A stretch of DNA of 44,518 nt from Candidatus Scalindua sp. (GTDB lineage Bacteria; Planctomycetota; Brocadiia; Brocadiales; Scalinduaceae), in contig JABHIW010000019.1 in NCBI GenBank assembly GCA_018670825.1, positions 1-44,518 on the forward strand. Direction: 5' to 3'. Below are positions 25,674 to 34,800 of this stretch, in pieces. Numbering within the stretch: the stretch's first letter is position 1; each line of letters starts with the position of its first letter. The notes below the pieces were generated by a model. The model was given only the letters and a program-made list of their open reading frames with translations. It ran no database searches and had not been told where the DNA came from. The translations under genes and the position numbers were made by a program.

Positions 25674-26561
25674 CTAGCCGCTTAAGAGATTTAATCGACT
25701 TTCGGTTAATGTTGCATCAAATAAATCCTCAAAAGAATTGAGCAAATTCTTTTTATTCATCTTCTTATGTTCATTTGTAAGGAGGGATAATACATGTTTT
25801 TTTATGTTTATTAAGGAGTCTCTATAATGGTAAATTAATCGAGCAACCTCCTGGATTTCTAAATACATTTCCAGTATGTCCTTTCCCGGACTACATATGG
25901 TACAGCGATTATCCAGCCATGTCCAATTGCATACAAGATCCAACTTCTTCTTAATAAATTTATTCAATAAAGTTTGAAACCAGACACGATGATACTTTCT
26001 ATCAAAAATAATATAGGCAGGTGTACCCCAATGCCCTTCGCATGATGACCATGTTGATATTCCAATGGAAGAAATAGCTTTAGCAAAACGAGCGATAAAT
26101 GGCTCCAGATCATATACACGTATTTCGGGCAGATGTACAACCTCCTTAAATTGATTGAATTTACCATACCAATCCCGTTTCCAATTTAAACGAAATTCAT
26201 CAATAGGGATTACATGCGTAAATAGTTCATGTAAATATTTTACATTATCAATATCAAATAGCTGAGTGTCAATTTTGTCAAAGAATGCGTGTTGATATCG
26301 GGCCACGCCCTCTTTGCCATCCTCTTCGATAGAATCAAAATGTGGTTTTTTATAAATCTTTTTATAGTTAATATTTTGCAGAACTTCAAGGAACTCACAA
26401 TCATCTACATGTGATTCTTGACTTAGCCGTACTATTTCAGTACTACTGTCCATCTCTAATAAAAATCCTCGAGATGAAAAAATTTCATAAAAACGGTCTG
26501 TGTATCTGTATTTACCGTTTGTTACCTTTTCAACAAATTTTTCTATTATTGTTTCATTCAT
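25674..26561 (-). CDS. Unknown protein with an S-C-E-G-H-W-G motif, in operon with hisC
   Basis: This 295-residue soluble protein is not recognised. In its middle (about 168-200) it has S-T-W-S-S-C-E-G-H-W-G-T-P-A-Y-I-I-F-D-R-K-Y-H-R-V-W-F, a Cys-Glu-x-His arrangement that looks like a metal-binding or catalytic site, followed by C-N-W-T-W and C-T-I-C-S-P-G further Cys residues (about 216-230). It starts 5 bases after hisC ends on the same strand, so the two are surely co-transcribed. That hints at a role tied to amino-acid or nucleotide metabolism but nothing more specific. Confidence 0.75.
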   Translation of the reverse strand: MNETIIEKFVEKVTNGKYRYTDRFYEIFSSRGFLLEMDSSTEIVRLSQESHVDDCEFLEVLQNINYKKIYKKPHFDSIEEDGKEGVARYQHAFFDKIDTQLFDIDNVKYLHELFTHVIPIDEFRLNWKRDWYGKFNQFKEVVHLPEIRVYDLEPFIARFAKAISSIGISTWSSCEGHWGTPAYIIFDRKYHRVWFQTLLNKFIKKKLDLVCNWTWLDNRCTICSPGKDILEMYLEIQEVARLIYHYRDSLINIKKHVLSLLTNEHKKMNKKNLLNSFEDLFDATLTESRLNLLSG

Positions 26562-26566
26562 TATTT

Positions 26567-27628
26567 TTATGTGAAAGTAAGGGTTTTGAGTTTTTCAAGA
26601 AACAGATCATTTTCTTCCTTTTTACCAATTGTAACCCGGACATAATCGGACAGGCCAGGGATGGTACGGAGACTGCGAATACGCACACCGGATTCAGATA
26701 ACGATATAAAAATTTCTGAAGGATTCTTTACCTTAAAAAGTATAAAGTTGCCTTGAGACGGGATAAAAGAGATTTCCATCTCCTTGAATTTGTTTGCGAC
26801 ACGCTCTCTTTCCGAGATAATAATATCCGCAAGATCTTTAAGATGAGGCAGAATAAGATCAAAGTGTTGTGCTATTACAAGTTGAAGACAACTTAAATGA
26901 TAGGGTGCAGTAAAAGTAGTTTCCATGGCATTAATAATGTCGGAGTGACCTATGCCATAGCCTAGACGTATTCCCGCCATGCAGGACTTTGATGTCGAGC
27001 GGGCGATAAAGAGATTGGGGTGTTCTTTTAAAAGATGAGACCATGTCCTTTTAGAAAAATCAACATATGATTCATCGACAAATACTAACGAATTTTTAGA
27101 CAGAGCCGTTTCTATCACACCTTCTTCCGGAAAGGTACCCGTTGGATTGTTTGGAGCAACAATAAAGATAATGTGATGACCTGACTTGTTAATATGATCT
27201 TTTGTCGGAACTTTTTCAGCTGTGAGTTGTATTCTGGTTACCTTTGTCTGGTTAAACCCGGCTGCGTGGGAGAACATCGGATAAGTAGGTTCAAAGATCA
27301 GAGCATCCCGATCATGACCGCCTGCAATAAGATAAGCTCCCTGTATAAGCTGATCACCGCCCATAGTAAGTATCATGTTTTCCGGTGGGAACCCAATTGC
27401 CTTAGCAAAAGCCTTTTTGGCATTAGCATACACTGATGGTTGTGGGTATCGATTCCACTGATATTCCTTAAGCTTTTCCAGTAATAGCACCTTGACATCA
27501 TCCGGCAGATCAAAAGGTGCTTCGTTTTGGTCCAGCTTTGCTTTATGTGGAAGTTCAGAGACGGTAAATGGAGGTGAAAAAAAAACATCCTCTCTCAATA
27601 AACTTTTTAGCACGGTTTCCTGTTTCAT
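26567..27628 (-). CDS. hisC: Histidinol-phosphate aminotransferase family protein
   Basis: This 353-residue protein is a fold-type I PLP aminotransferase with the HisC pattern: L-D-Q-N-E-A-P-F-D-L-P near residue 32, N-R-Y-P-Q-P near 57, A-P-N-N-P-T-G (about 157-163), D-E-S-Y-V-D-F, and the PLP lysine in S-T-S-K-S-C-M-A-G-I-R-L-G-Y-G-I-G (near 214). HisC converts imidazole-acetol phosphate to histidinol phosphate, using glutamate; related enzymes act on aromatic amino acids. No other his gene is near. It leads a two-gene operon with the unknown gene at 25674. Confidence 0.88.
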   Translation of the reverse strand: MKQETVLKSLLREDVFFSPPFTVSELPHKAKLDQNEAPFDLPDDVKVLLLEKLKEYQWNRYPQPSVYANAKKAFAKAIGFPPENMILTMGGDQLIQGAYLIAGGHDRDALIFEPTYPMFSHAAGFNQTKVTRIQLTAEKVPTKDHINKSGHHIIFIVAPNNPTGTFPEEGVIETALSKNSLVFVDESYVDFSKRTWSHLLKEHPNLFIARSTSKSCMAGIRLGYGIGHSDIINAMETTFTAPYHLSCLQLVIAQHFDLILPHLKDLADIIISERERVANKFKEMEISFIPSQGNFILFKVKNPSEIFISLSESGVRIRSLRTIPGLSDYVRVTIGKKEENDLFLEKLKTLTFT

Positions 27629-28096
27629 TTAATTATCAAAACTTGTAAGTTCTCAATCGGTAGAGAAACGACCCCTTTCCCCGAACAAAAAACACTATGG
27701 TCTACTCCCGGACAAAAAGCGCTGAGGACTTTAATCTCCTCTTGCCAGGGAGGGGAATTGGAGAGGGGTAAAATAATTTAAAGGCTTTCCTCTGCCCGGT
27801 GAATATTTACCAAAACTTCTGACAACAATTGCGATCTGAGATTATATGAAATCTACCCTTCAGGAGTAAGTAATAAATTATATTTTCTCTTGCTTTAATA
27901 AATAATGTTTGATAGTATCCAAAAAGTCTTTAGTATTAGTATTCTTTTATTTGTAGCGTAACGTCATTAATATCATTAATACCATTAATAACATTTACAC
28001 AGTAATTCATATATTTCTTAATTGAGTGGCGACAAGGTACGTACCTTGCCGCCTTTTTTTATTGTTTTTTTTTATGCAGAGGGGGTGATTTTCAGT
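27629..28096. promoter_or_regulatory. Leader/intergenic region upstream of the cold-shock gene
   Basis: This 468-base stretch separates divergent hisC and csp. It holds three tandem 9-mers (CATTAATAT, CATTAATAC, CATTAATAA, 27965-27991) and the hairpin at 28028-28060. Long leaders are common for cold-shock genes. Otherwise nothing is recognised. Confidence 0.55.
28028..28060 (+). terminator. Terminator-like hairpin in the cold-shock leader
   Basis: GGCGACAAGGTAC and GTACCTTGCCGCC pair almost completely (one A-C mismatch), and seven Ts follow directly. It has the form of an intrinsic terminator but sits 37 bases before the csp start, so it either ends an upstream transcript or acts as an attenuator. 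Confidence 0.7.
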
Positions 28097-28297
28097 ATGC
28101 CAAATGGAACAGTTAAGTGGTTTAACGACTCAAAGGGTTTTGGCTTTATTTCTCAGGAAGACGGAGATGATGTTTTCGTACATCATACCTCAATCCAGTG
28201 TGAGGGCTTCAAGAGCCTTTCAGAAGGAGATAAAGTAGAATTCGAGCTTGTTAAAGACGAAAAGGGCTTCAAGGCCACAAATGTTGTCAAATTATAA
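28097..28297 (+). CDS. csp: Cold-shock domain protein
   Basis: The 66-residue product (start ATG at 28097, not the upstream in-frame codons, because of the ribosome-binding stretch AGGGGGTGAT before it and the family start M-x-x-G-T-V-K-W-F) is a single cold-shock domain. RNP1 is K-G-F-G-F-I-S and RNP2 is D-V-F-V-H-H. It binds single-stranded RNA/DNA and melts RNA structure at low temperature. It has a possible attenuator before it and a terminator behind it. Confidence 0.95.
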   Translation: MPNGTVKWFNDSKGFGFISQEDGDDVFVHHTSIQCEGFKSLSEGDKVEFELVKDEKGFKATNVVKL

Positions 28298-28402
28298 ATA
28301 TATTATAGAGTACGCTCATATATTTTACGGTAAAAGTTGTCGAGAGAGGGTTACATATAAAAATATAGAGTAATGGTAAAATATTATTATAATGAAGACG
28401 TG

Positions 28403-28445
28403 AAAGCCCCCAATATCTGCAAAATGGTGTTGGGGGCTTTTTTTT
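28403..28445 (+). terminator. Intrinsic terminator after the cold-shock gene
   Basis: AAAGCCCCCAA (28403-28413) and TTGGGGGCTTT (28430-28440) form a perfect 11-bp stem with a 16-base loop, followed by a further T run to 28445. A textbook terminator about 105 bases past the csp stop. Confidence 0.9.
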
Positions 28446-28479
28446 GTAAATCTATGTAATATATTTATGAGGACTTTAA

Positions 28480-29220
28480 ATGCCTGAAAATAACCAAAGA
28501 GAATCAGTATACGCTTTCAACAATAGTGACATTATCGCGACGTATGATCTGGACATGGATGTTTGGCATCCAAATCGTAAACACATGGCATCAATTGCCT
28601 GTGAAATACTACCTTATGATAGATCTGAAAATATACGAATTTTAGATCTTGGTGTGGGTACCGGTTATCTCACTCATAAAATAATTGAGGAATTTCCCAA
28701 TACTTCTGTTGTTGCAATAGATGCCGCAGAGATGATGATCGATAAGGCAAAGATAAGGCTTAAGGAACAATTGGGGCAGATCACATTTAAAGCAGCATCC
28801 TTTCAGGAATTACCTGATAAAATAAAAGATATTACCGGACTGGATGCAGTTGTTTCTGCTTTTGCACTCCATCACTTACTGAAGGAGGAAAAACTGAAAC
28901 TGTTTCAATACGTTCACTCAATACTCAAACCGGGTGGTTGGTTTATTAATTGTGATATCTTTAATGCAGTTGATCCTGCAGTTGAAGCGTTATATCGCCG
29001 CTTGCTTTACAAAGGAACACAGGAGAGGTCTCGAAGTCTAAAGCATGAGGAAAAATCGTTGGAATACATTGCTTCGGAATATACATCGAAGGAAGAGAGA
29101 GATGGCGATAATCCCTTTTCCATTACAGAAGAAACTCAACTACTCACGGAAGCCGGATTTCGCATTGTAGATTGTTTCTGGAAAGAGTACCGGGAAGCCG
29201 TATACGGCGGGAAGAAATAG
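28480..29220 (+). CDS. Class I SAM-dependent methyltransferase
   Basis: This 246-residue protein has the Rossmann-type methyltransferase fold: motif I I-L-D-L-G-V-G-T-G-Y-L-T (about 50-61), an acidic strand end V-V-A-I-D-A-A-E-M-M (about 74-83), and D-A-V-V-S-A-F-A-L-H-H-L (about 125-136), followed by L-K-P-G-G-W-F-I-N. The H-H-L-x-x-x-E-K motif is seen in UbiE/trans-aconitate-type and related small-molecule methyltransferases. The substrate is unknown. It is a single-gene unit after the csp terminator. Confidence 0.88.
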   Translation: MPENNQRESVYAFNNSDIIATYDLDMDVWHPNRKHMASIACEILPYDRSENIRILDLGVGTGYLTHKIIEEFPNTSVVAIDAAEMMIDKAKIRLKEQLGQITFKAASFQELPDKIKDITGLDAVVSAFALHHLLKEEKLKLFQYVHSILKPGGWFINCDIFNAVDPAVEALYRRLLYKGTQERSRSLKHEEKSLEYIASEYTSKEERDGDNPFSITEETQLLTEAGFRIVDCFWKEYREAVYGGKK

Positions 29221-29466
29221 GAAATACGAAACAACGCAACATGTACTTTAAATGACTAGCGCAATCTGAATAGAAACACTTTGTTTGCCACATTAAAATA
29301 GATCTTACAAAGAGACTATGCCGCTGGCTGGCAAATAAGAATACACTTGAAACCATTCATATATACTATTAAATTTATTTCTATTTAGAAACGGTATGAA
29401 AGCATGTTAAATTTCAATGGAATAATATCAAATTAGAAATTTTCCATTTGAGGGAGGGTATAATAC

Positions 29467-30675
29467 ATGAAATCAATTCAAAATAGATCAAGAATACAAG
29501 TCGTTATTAATAGTCTTATATTTTCAATATTATTGATGCATGTTAACACGGTAATTATGTCTGTCGCATCTGCTCAAGACGATGGTCTTCCTGTTGAAAT
29601 TCAGGCAGACCTTATTATGAAGTCTGCACAGAAAAGTACGGTTGAGAAGAAGTGGGATGCCGCAGTTGTAGATTATGAAAAACTAATAAAACTGGAGGCG
29701 GTGTTACCTGTTGAATTTAGCTTTCATTATGCTGAGGCACTTTTCAAAGTGGGCAAATACGATAATTCACTCGTTAACCTGAAGAAATATATTAAGACAG
29801 TAGGCAGGGATGGTGCTAATTATAACGATGCTCTTGATCTTGTGATTGAGGTCAAGGAAAAGAAGACAGAAAATGACGCAAAGAAGGAGTTGGCAGAACG
29901 TTTCCTGAAGGAACTGAATAAGGACATGGTTCTGGTAAATGGCAGTTGTTTTATGATGGGAGATAACTTTGGTGATGGCGATAGGAATGAACAACCAGTA
30001 CATGAGGTATGTGTTGATGGTTTTTATGTTGGTAAGCATGAGATTAGTGTGAGTGCATTCAGGGATTTTGTAAAGGAAACAGGATATGAAACAGAAAGCA
30101 ATGCAGGGGATGGAATGCCATACTTTGCAGATAAAGAGTGGAAAGAGGATCATAATAGATACTGGGACAAACCTGGTTTTTCACAGACTAATATTCACCC
30201 GATAGTTGGCGTAAGCTGGTATGATACGCAGGAGTATATAAACTGGCTGAATTATAAAACCGGTATGAATTTTCGTCTTCCTACAGAGGCTGAGTGGGAA
30301 TGTGCGGCAAGGAGTGGGGGTAAAAAAGAGAAATGGGCAGGAACAAGCAATGAATCAGGACTGGGTAGATATACGTGGTATGAAGGGAATTCAGGAAAAA
30401 GGACTCATCCCGTTGGGCAGAAAGAACCAAATGGACTTGGGCTTTATGATATGAGTGGCAATGTATGGGAGTGGGTAGAGGATTGGTACGATAAGGACTA
30501 TTATGAGAAAAGTCCTGAAAAAAATCCAAAAGGGTCATCTGCCGGTATTCACCATATTATTCGTGGTGGTAGTTGGAGTAGCTTTCCTCGGTTTATGCGC
30601 GCTTCTCATCGCCTTAGCTTCAGTCCGGATCACAGGGATGCCTGTCTGGGATTTCGACTCGCAAGGACACCGTAA
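29467..30675 (+). CDS. Secreted SUMF1/formylglycine-generating-enzyme-like protein
   Basis: This 402-residue protein has a signal peptide or anchor (about 10-36), a TPR-like helical part (about 45-130) and an SUMF1 (FGE-sulfatase) domain from about residue 150: M-V-L-V-N-G-S-C-F-M-M-G-D, E-Q-P-V-H-E-V, P-I-V-G-V-S-W-Y-D, F-R-L-P-T-E-A-E-W-E, D-M-S-G-N-V-W-E-W-V-E-D-W and a G-F-R-L-A-R end. The cysteine pair used by true formylglycine-generating enzymes is not present in the segment R-G-G-S-W-S-S-F-P-R-F-M-R-A-S-H-R, so sulfatase activation is unlikely. Such secreted family members are often binding or enzyme-associated domains. Start preceded by AGGGAGGG. Downstream 260 bases show nothing recognised. 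Confidence 0.85.
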   Translation: MKSIQNRSRIQVVINSLIFSILLMHVNTVIMSVASAQDDGLPVEIQADLIMKSAQKSTVEKKWDAAVVDYEKLIKLEAVLPVEFSFHYAEALFKVGKYDNSLVNLKKYIKTVGRDGANYNDALDLVIEVKEKKTENDAKKELAERFLKELNKDMVLVNGSCFMMGDNFGDGDRNEQPVHEVCVDGFYVGKHEISVSAFRDFVKETGYETESNAGDGMPYFADKEWKEDHNRYWDKPGFSQTNIHPIVGVSWYDTQEYINWLNYKTGMNFRLPTEAEWECAARSGGKKEKWAGTSNESGLGRYTWYEGNSGKRTHPVGQKEPNGLGLYDMSGNVWEWVEDWYDKDYYEKSPEKNPKGSSAGIHHIIRGGSWSSFPRFMRASHRLSFSPDHRDACLGFRLARTP

Positions 30676-30935
30676 CATTTTAGTTTTGTAAATTTTTTTC
30701 TAAAACCCTAAGTATAATGATATTGAGCATAGAATCGTTGGTGTAGTGTTAGAGAAAAAGAAGTGGTATAGAGAAGGTAGTTGTTTAGTTTTTATTATTC
30801 GCGCTCAGATTTAGTCGATCTAACGGAACACACATGCGTTGCGCGAAACACTCCACACGGTAAATCTGATTGAATTGGACCGGAAGCCCGTCCTCTCGAA
30901 GAGAGGGTGAGCATATTAATGATTCTCCTTCCCTT

Positions 30936-32771
30936 TTATTGGATTCTGCATTGGAGGGACGGAAGTTTATTGGTCCCAAAATGAGTGACATACAAAAAGA
31001 GGTATTCACGAATATAAATCTTTAAATCCCATCCCCTATAATGGTTTTGTTCAAACTCTCCAAGTACCTGTTCGGCGTCCTCGATCCCAAGGCCTTCCTT
31101 TACGGTAAAATAATAATTGAGGGCTAAATCCCAGTCAGGATTTTTATTGTAAGTTACCCCAAATTTTTTCACATTTTTCATGATTGGAGAATACTTTGTC
31201 AGGTCAAAAGTTCCAAACCCGATAGAGTGCACGTACTCTTTATTATTCTCCAGAAACTGCATGGAAGATTTTGCGTCTTCGTAGGTTTCACCGGGAAATC
31301 CGAAGAACCCCATCACGTGGTTCCATACACCATGCCTGGAGGAAAACTCCAGACTTTGTTGAATTTGTTTTATCGTGGTTGCTTTACCCATTAATCTGAG
31401 TACTCTTTCACTTCCGGTTTCAAATCCCATATGCAGGAACCTGCACCCCGACTTTTCAGCATCTTTCCACACCTTATTATCCAGCAAACTCTCTTCAAAC
31501 CGTAAGTGTGTAGACCATGAAATTTGTAAATCCGACTCAATAAGTTTTTTTGTTAACTTTTTGAATAGCGCAGGAGGGTAAGATTCATCGGGGAAATGAA
31601 AATGGGTTACGTGAAATCTGTTTTTTAGGTAAGCGATTTCTTTGATAATCTGGTCTATATTTTTTGCTCTATACCCTGCGGTATAGCCTTCCCCATGATC
31701 GCAAAACTCACACTTTCCCCAATAGCACCCCCTGGTGGAAAGATAAGAGAGGATTCTTTCCGGTACAAAATATTTATCAAGTGGGAGGCCATAAAAATCG
31801 GGTGGTGGCAAGGCCGACATATCCTCCGCAGTAGTAACTGTCGATGTATGGATTCCGGTAGAATCTTTATATATGAGGTTGGGTATCGTTGAAAAGTCCC
31901 GGTCAGTCCCTATTGCGTTTATCAACTGTAAGAATGCCGTTTCTCCTTCATACATGATAACCGTATCAAAAAGGGAGAACAGGTTTGAAGTTTTTGGTAA
32001 TATGTCGCGTAATCGGGTAACCGTATTTCCACCAATGGTGATATGGATGTTGGGAAACTGTTCTTTTATCATTGAGCAGAATGTCATGGACGAAAAAAGC
32101 TGCTGGCTCAAGGCAATGGAAATTCCGATTATATCAGGCTCCTCCTCCTCAATAGCGGGTTTGAGAATGTGATTGTACACATCCCTATAAACATTTACTT
32201 GCGTGTCCTGAACTGCAGCGAGGATATCGGATGATATAAACAATTTATAGGTTAAGTCTGTTTCCATAGGAGGCATACATATCCTCGCCGGGGCATAAAC
32301 CAGGGATATTGTATACATCACTTCTCGAAAAATGTTCATAGCCCATTCAAGCCTATCCACATTATAAAATTCTTGTGAACGTACTATGGCTTTGGCGGAC
32401 TCTGCTTTTTTAGCAAGCATATTAAAATAAGGAAGAGTGCATCCATGAAGTGCCTGACGCAATTCTCTTACTTCATCATTAAAGCCCTGATCTCTCGATA
32501 CCTTTTTCAACCTTTCAAGTTGTTTAGGGATTTTTTCCAAAATAAAATGAAGGCAATTTTCACTGAAGAACCAGTCGTACATTTCCAAATTTACATCTTT
32601 CTGGACAACACGGTGTCCGGCTCTCCTTAGAAAAGCAGTCAAAGTCGGTAGGCTCAAATAAGGTTTGGAAGGATACCAATCAGGGGGGAAAATAAGCATC
32701 ACCTTCTTTGAAGTACCGGGCTGCTCTATTGTGTTCTGATTATATGGTTGTCCTTTTGTGTAGTTAGTCAT
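30936..32771 (-). CDS. Radical SAM protein with B12-binding domain
   Basis: This 611-residue protein has an N-terminal cobalamin-binding-like domain (M-L-I-F-P-P-D-W-Y-P-S near 25-35 and a later D-I-I-G-I-S-I-A-L-S-Q-Q block near 215), then a radical SAM domain whose 4Fe-4S motif C-x3-C-x2-C is visible in T-R-G-C-Y-W-G-K-C-E-F-C-D-H-G (about 345-359). G-F-E-T-G-S-E-R-V-L follows as in the family. Members methylate carbon centres or rearrange lipids and cofactors; the substrate is unknown. It is last in a likely operon with RDD protein and cytochrome (gaps of 43 and 96 bases). In-frame Met 25 is an alternative start. Confidence 0.88.
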   Translation of the reverse strand: MTNYTKGQPYNQNTIEQPGTSKKVMLIFPPDWYPSKPYLSLPTLTAFLRRAGHRVVQKDVNLEMYDWFFSENCLHFILEKIPKQLERLKKVSRDQGFNDEVRELRQALHGCTLPYFNMLAKKAESAKAIVRSQEFYNVDRLEWAMNIFREVMYTISLVYAPARICMPPMETDLTYKLFISSDILAAVQDTQVNVYRDVYNHILKPAIEEEEPDIIGISIALSQQLFSSMTFCSMIKEQFPNIHITIGGNTVTRLRDILPKTSNLFSLFDTVIMYEGETAFLQLINAIGTDRDFSTIPNLIYKDSTGIHTSTVTTAEDMSALPPPDFYGLPLDKYFVPERILSYLSTRGCYWGKCEFCDHGEGYTAGYRAKNIDQIIKEIAYLKNRFHVTHFHFPDESYPPALFKKLTKKLIESDLQISWSTHLRFEESLLDNKVWKDAEKSGCRFLHMGFETGSERVLRLMGKATTIKQIQQSLEFSSRHGVWNHVMGFFGFPGETYEDAKSSMQFLENNKEYVHSIGFGTFDLTKYSPIMKNVKKFGVTYNKNPDWDLALNYYFTVKEGLGIEDAEQVLGEFEQNHYRGWDLKIYIREYLFLYVTHFGTNKLPSLQCRIQ

Positions 32772-32867
32772 CCTGTAGTACCTGGAAGTTTATTTTGTAA
32801 AATTTAGTATCTAATGCTTGCTCTCTTTTTTACTCTTATCTCCCACTTCTTTTTTGCTTGCAACACT

Positions 32868-33602
32868 TCAATCCGATTCTAGACCTTGCGTCTTGACTAG
32901 TAGATCGACAATGATTTTGAATTCATGGTGCGTAAACCAATCTTTTTTCAATTTCTCCCTGGTTATCAAACGCATATCAGTAACGGTTTTTTCCCAGTCT
33001 CTTTTTGATTTGCGTTCAAGAAATATCCTGCCGGCATCATGGCATATCAGACATTTATCAACTATTTTTTGGGCGACAACGTCATCACGCATAATTGTCC
33101 CTCTTTCGGTAAGATATGCAATTATGACAGGAAGGTCCTCTTCAAGGAACATTTCCGGAGCGTTATCTCTCATTCTTGTTACGGTTTCCTGCCACTCTTC
33201 TCCTGTTTTATTTGCTAAAAGAATTCGATCCGCAGAATGACACACGGTACACCTGTCGATAAAGAGCAATCGAGCATCAGCATATTCCTTTCTCTCAGCA
33301 AAAGATTCTGTTTCATCTTTTCTGGTACCAAGGATTTCAGTGATTATCTGTTCTCCCTCCTCCGGTGTAATCCATGAGGGGCTCTTTTCAATCATTTTTG
33401 TGATACAGGACCTCCACTCCTCTTTACTCTTTGGATCTTCAAAAATCCTATCAAGCGGATGGCATTTTGAACATTTTGGTTCGTATAAATATTTCCAACT
33501 TTCATACGGAAAAGGTTCTTCTACTTCCTGAGACTGGACATACGTTTGTGTAAATAGTACATATATTGTAAGCACTATAACCAGTGTGCTAAAACTCTTC
33601 AT
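32868..33602 (-). CDS. Periplasmic tri-haem c-type cytochrome
   Basis: This 244-residue protein has a signal peptide (about 1-24, ending Y-V-Q-S-Q) and three C-x2-C-H haem-binding motifs: C-S-K-C-H (44-48), C-T-V-C-H (118-122) and C-L-I-C-H (184-188). Each begins a repeat of about 70 residues with D-R-I-(F/L) after the motif and E-W-x-x-x-(V/I)-x-x-M about 20 residues on, so three copies of one mono-haem module. Similar modules occur in quinohemoprotein-type and other electron carriers. It probably transfers electrons in the periplasm or anammoxosome-like compartment. It is the middle gene between the RDD protein and the radical SAM gene. Confidence 0.9.
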   Translation of the reverse strand: MKSFSTLVIVLTIYVLFTQTYVQSQEVEEPFPYESWKYLYEPKCSKCHPLDRIFEDPKSKEEWRSCITKMIEKSPSWITPEEGEQIITEILGTRKDETESFAERKEYADARLLFIDRCTVCHSADRILLANKTGEEWQETVTRMRDNAPEMFLEEDLPVIIAYLTERGTIMRDDVVAQKIVDKCLICHDAGRIFLERKSKRDWEKTVTDMRLITREKLKKDWFTHHEFKIIVDLLVKTQGLESD

Positions 33603-33645
33603 ACAATTACTCCCTTTCTGTCTATCTCTGTTTTGTAAATATCAG

Positions 33646-34605
33646 TTAACTCAGTGAATATGCGATACAATACATACGTATAGAACGTATTGGAACGTTT
33701 AACCTTCTAACCTCCAGAATATTGTTTCCGGTATAAGGTGCAGTAATATCAATAAAATTATCTTTTCTATCAAAGTAGCCAGCTTTTATAATTTGCCATT
33801 CACCATCCTTCTTTTCTAACATCGTGGCAACCCTAATCTCTCCTTTATCACCTGAAACACGAATGGTTAAATTTGCCTTTCCGGATGCCCCATTAAAGAC
33901 TTTACTGCTTTGTATTATACCAAACTCCATTGTATTACCAACCTCTTGTTGTACCCACAAGTTTGTACTTATATATTTTTTCGACAGTTTGTAGGCATCA
34001 GACTCTTTCAGTATATACACTATGCCTCCAATTACACTAAGAAACAGGAGTAAGCATATTATGATCAGCGAAGTTAACGTTTTTGTCCTAACCAGGCCGG
34101 GGTGAGGAAGTCGAATTGCTTGAACAGATTTTGCTTCGGCTTTGATGACGTAAGTCCCCGCAATCTTATCGTGCCACGCTTGTCTATTCGCATCGATGGC
34201 AATCCATATATAACCCAGCCCAAGTGGTATTGCTGAAAAGAAAGAGGAAATTGTCCTTACTATTATTTGTTTGATACTTATCTGAGTACCATTTATAGAA
34301 ATAATTCTAATCCCGAAGATGTTGTAACCAGGAGTGGCACTCTGGTAACTCTTAAACCATATCATATATGTCCAAAATATTATTGTACTCAGCATCCAGT
34401 CGCTGAACCCAAGATAAGCTGTTCCCGTGAGAGAGGCTATTGCCAGTAATACGGCATGTACTAATTCATATGCCATTCCCAGGATTATTCCGTCCAGGAA
34501 GTTAGCTGCACAGCGTCTCCAGAATCCACAATAGTCTTCCCTATCAAATATGACGTGATCAGAACCGGTTACTTGTTCATACCTGTTTGTATCAAACTCT
34601 TTCAT
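33646..34605 (-). CDS. RDD family membrane protein
   Basis: This 319-residue protein has an RDD domain in its first 150 residues, with R-R-C-A-A-N-F-L-D-G-I-I-L near residue 28 and a later G-I-R-I-I-S-I-N-G-T and D-K-I-A-G-T-Y-V (about 145), in several membrane helices. A further helix (about 175-197) leads to a C-terminal domain of about 115 residues outside the membrane, rich in beta-type residues, which I do not recognise. RDD proteins may be transporters or membrane regulators. It heads a likely operon with the cytochrome and radical SAM genes (43-base gap). Confidence 0.82.
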   Translation of the reverse strand: MKEFDTNRYEQVTGSDHVIFDREDYCGFWRRCAANFLDGIILGMAYELVHAVLLAIASLTGTAYLGFSDWMLSTIIFWTYMIWFKSYQSATPGYNIFGIRIISINGTQISIKQIIVRTISSFFSAIPLGLGYIWIAIDANRQAWHDKIAGTYVIKAEAKSVQAIRLPHPGLVRTKTLTSLIIICLLLFLSVIGGIVYILKESDAYKLSKKYISTNLWVQQEVGNTMEFGIIQSSKVFNGASGKANLTIRVSGDKGEIRVATMLEKKDGEWQIIKAGYFDRKDNFIDITAPYTGNNILEVRRLNVPIRSIRMYCIAYSLS

Positions 34606-34800
34606 TTTCCTGATTCAGGATTAAGATAAAGTAAGTAAGGCAATGAAAATTTGATTTTTCTGCTCCATTGGGAAATTACAAAGTGTATTGATGATTAAAA
34701 GATCTGGCTGCTTTTGGGGGGATTGGATGTTCTTTAAAGAAAACGCATTTTCTCCGATGGATGGAAGGAATTTCACAAATTCTCCTGGCTATACCTGTTT

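Noticed and set aside
28022..28096. Longer N-terminus for the cold-shock protein
   Set aside because: It would place the terminator hairpin and T run in the coding sequence, while the ATG at 28097 has a strong ribosome-binding site and the usual family start.
29467..30675. Annotation as a formylglycine-generating enzyme
   Set aside because: The catalytic cysteine pair is not seen, so only the fold name SUMF1-like is used.
31311..31330. Possible further parS-like site (CACGTGG)
   Set aside because: Only the central six or seven bases match; the outer TGTTNC and GAAACA are missing.
30936..34605. Ladderane-lipid or anammox-specific biosynthetic cluster
   Set aside because: The radical SAM enzyme alone is not enough and no fatty-acid synthesis genes are present.
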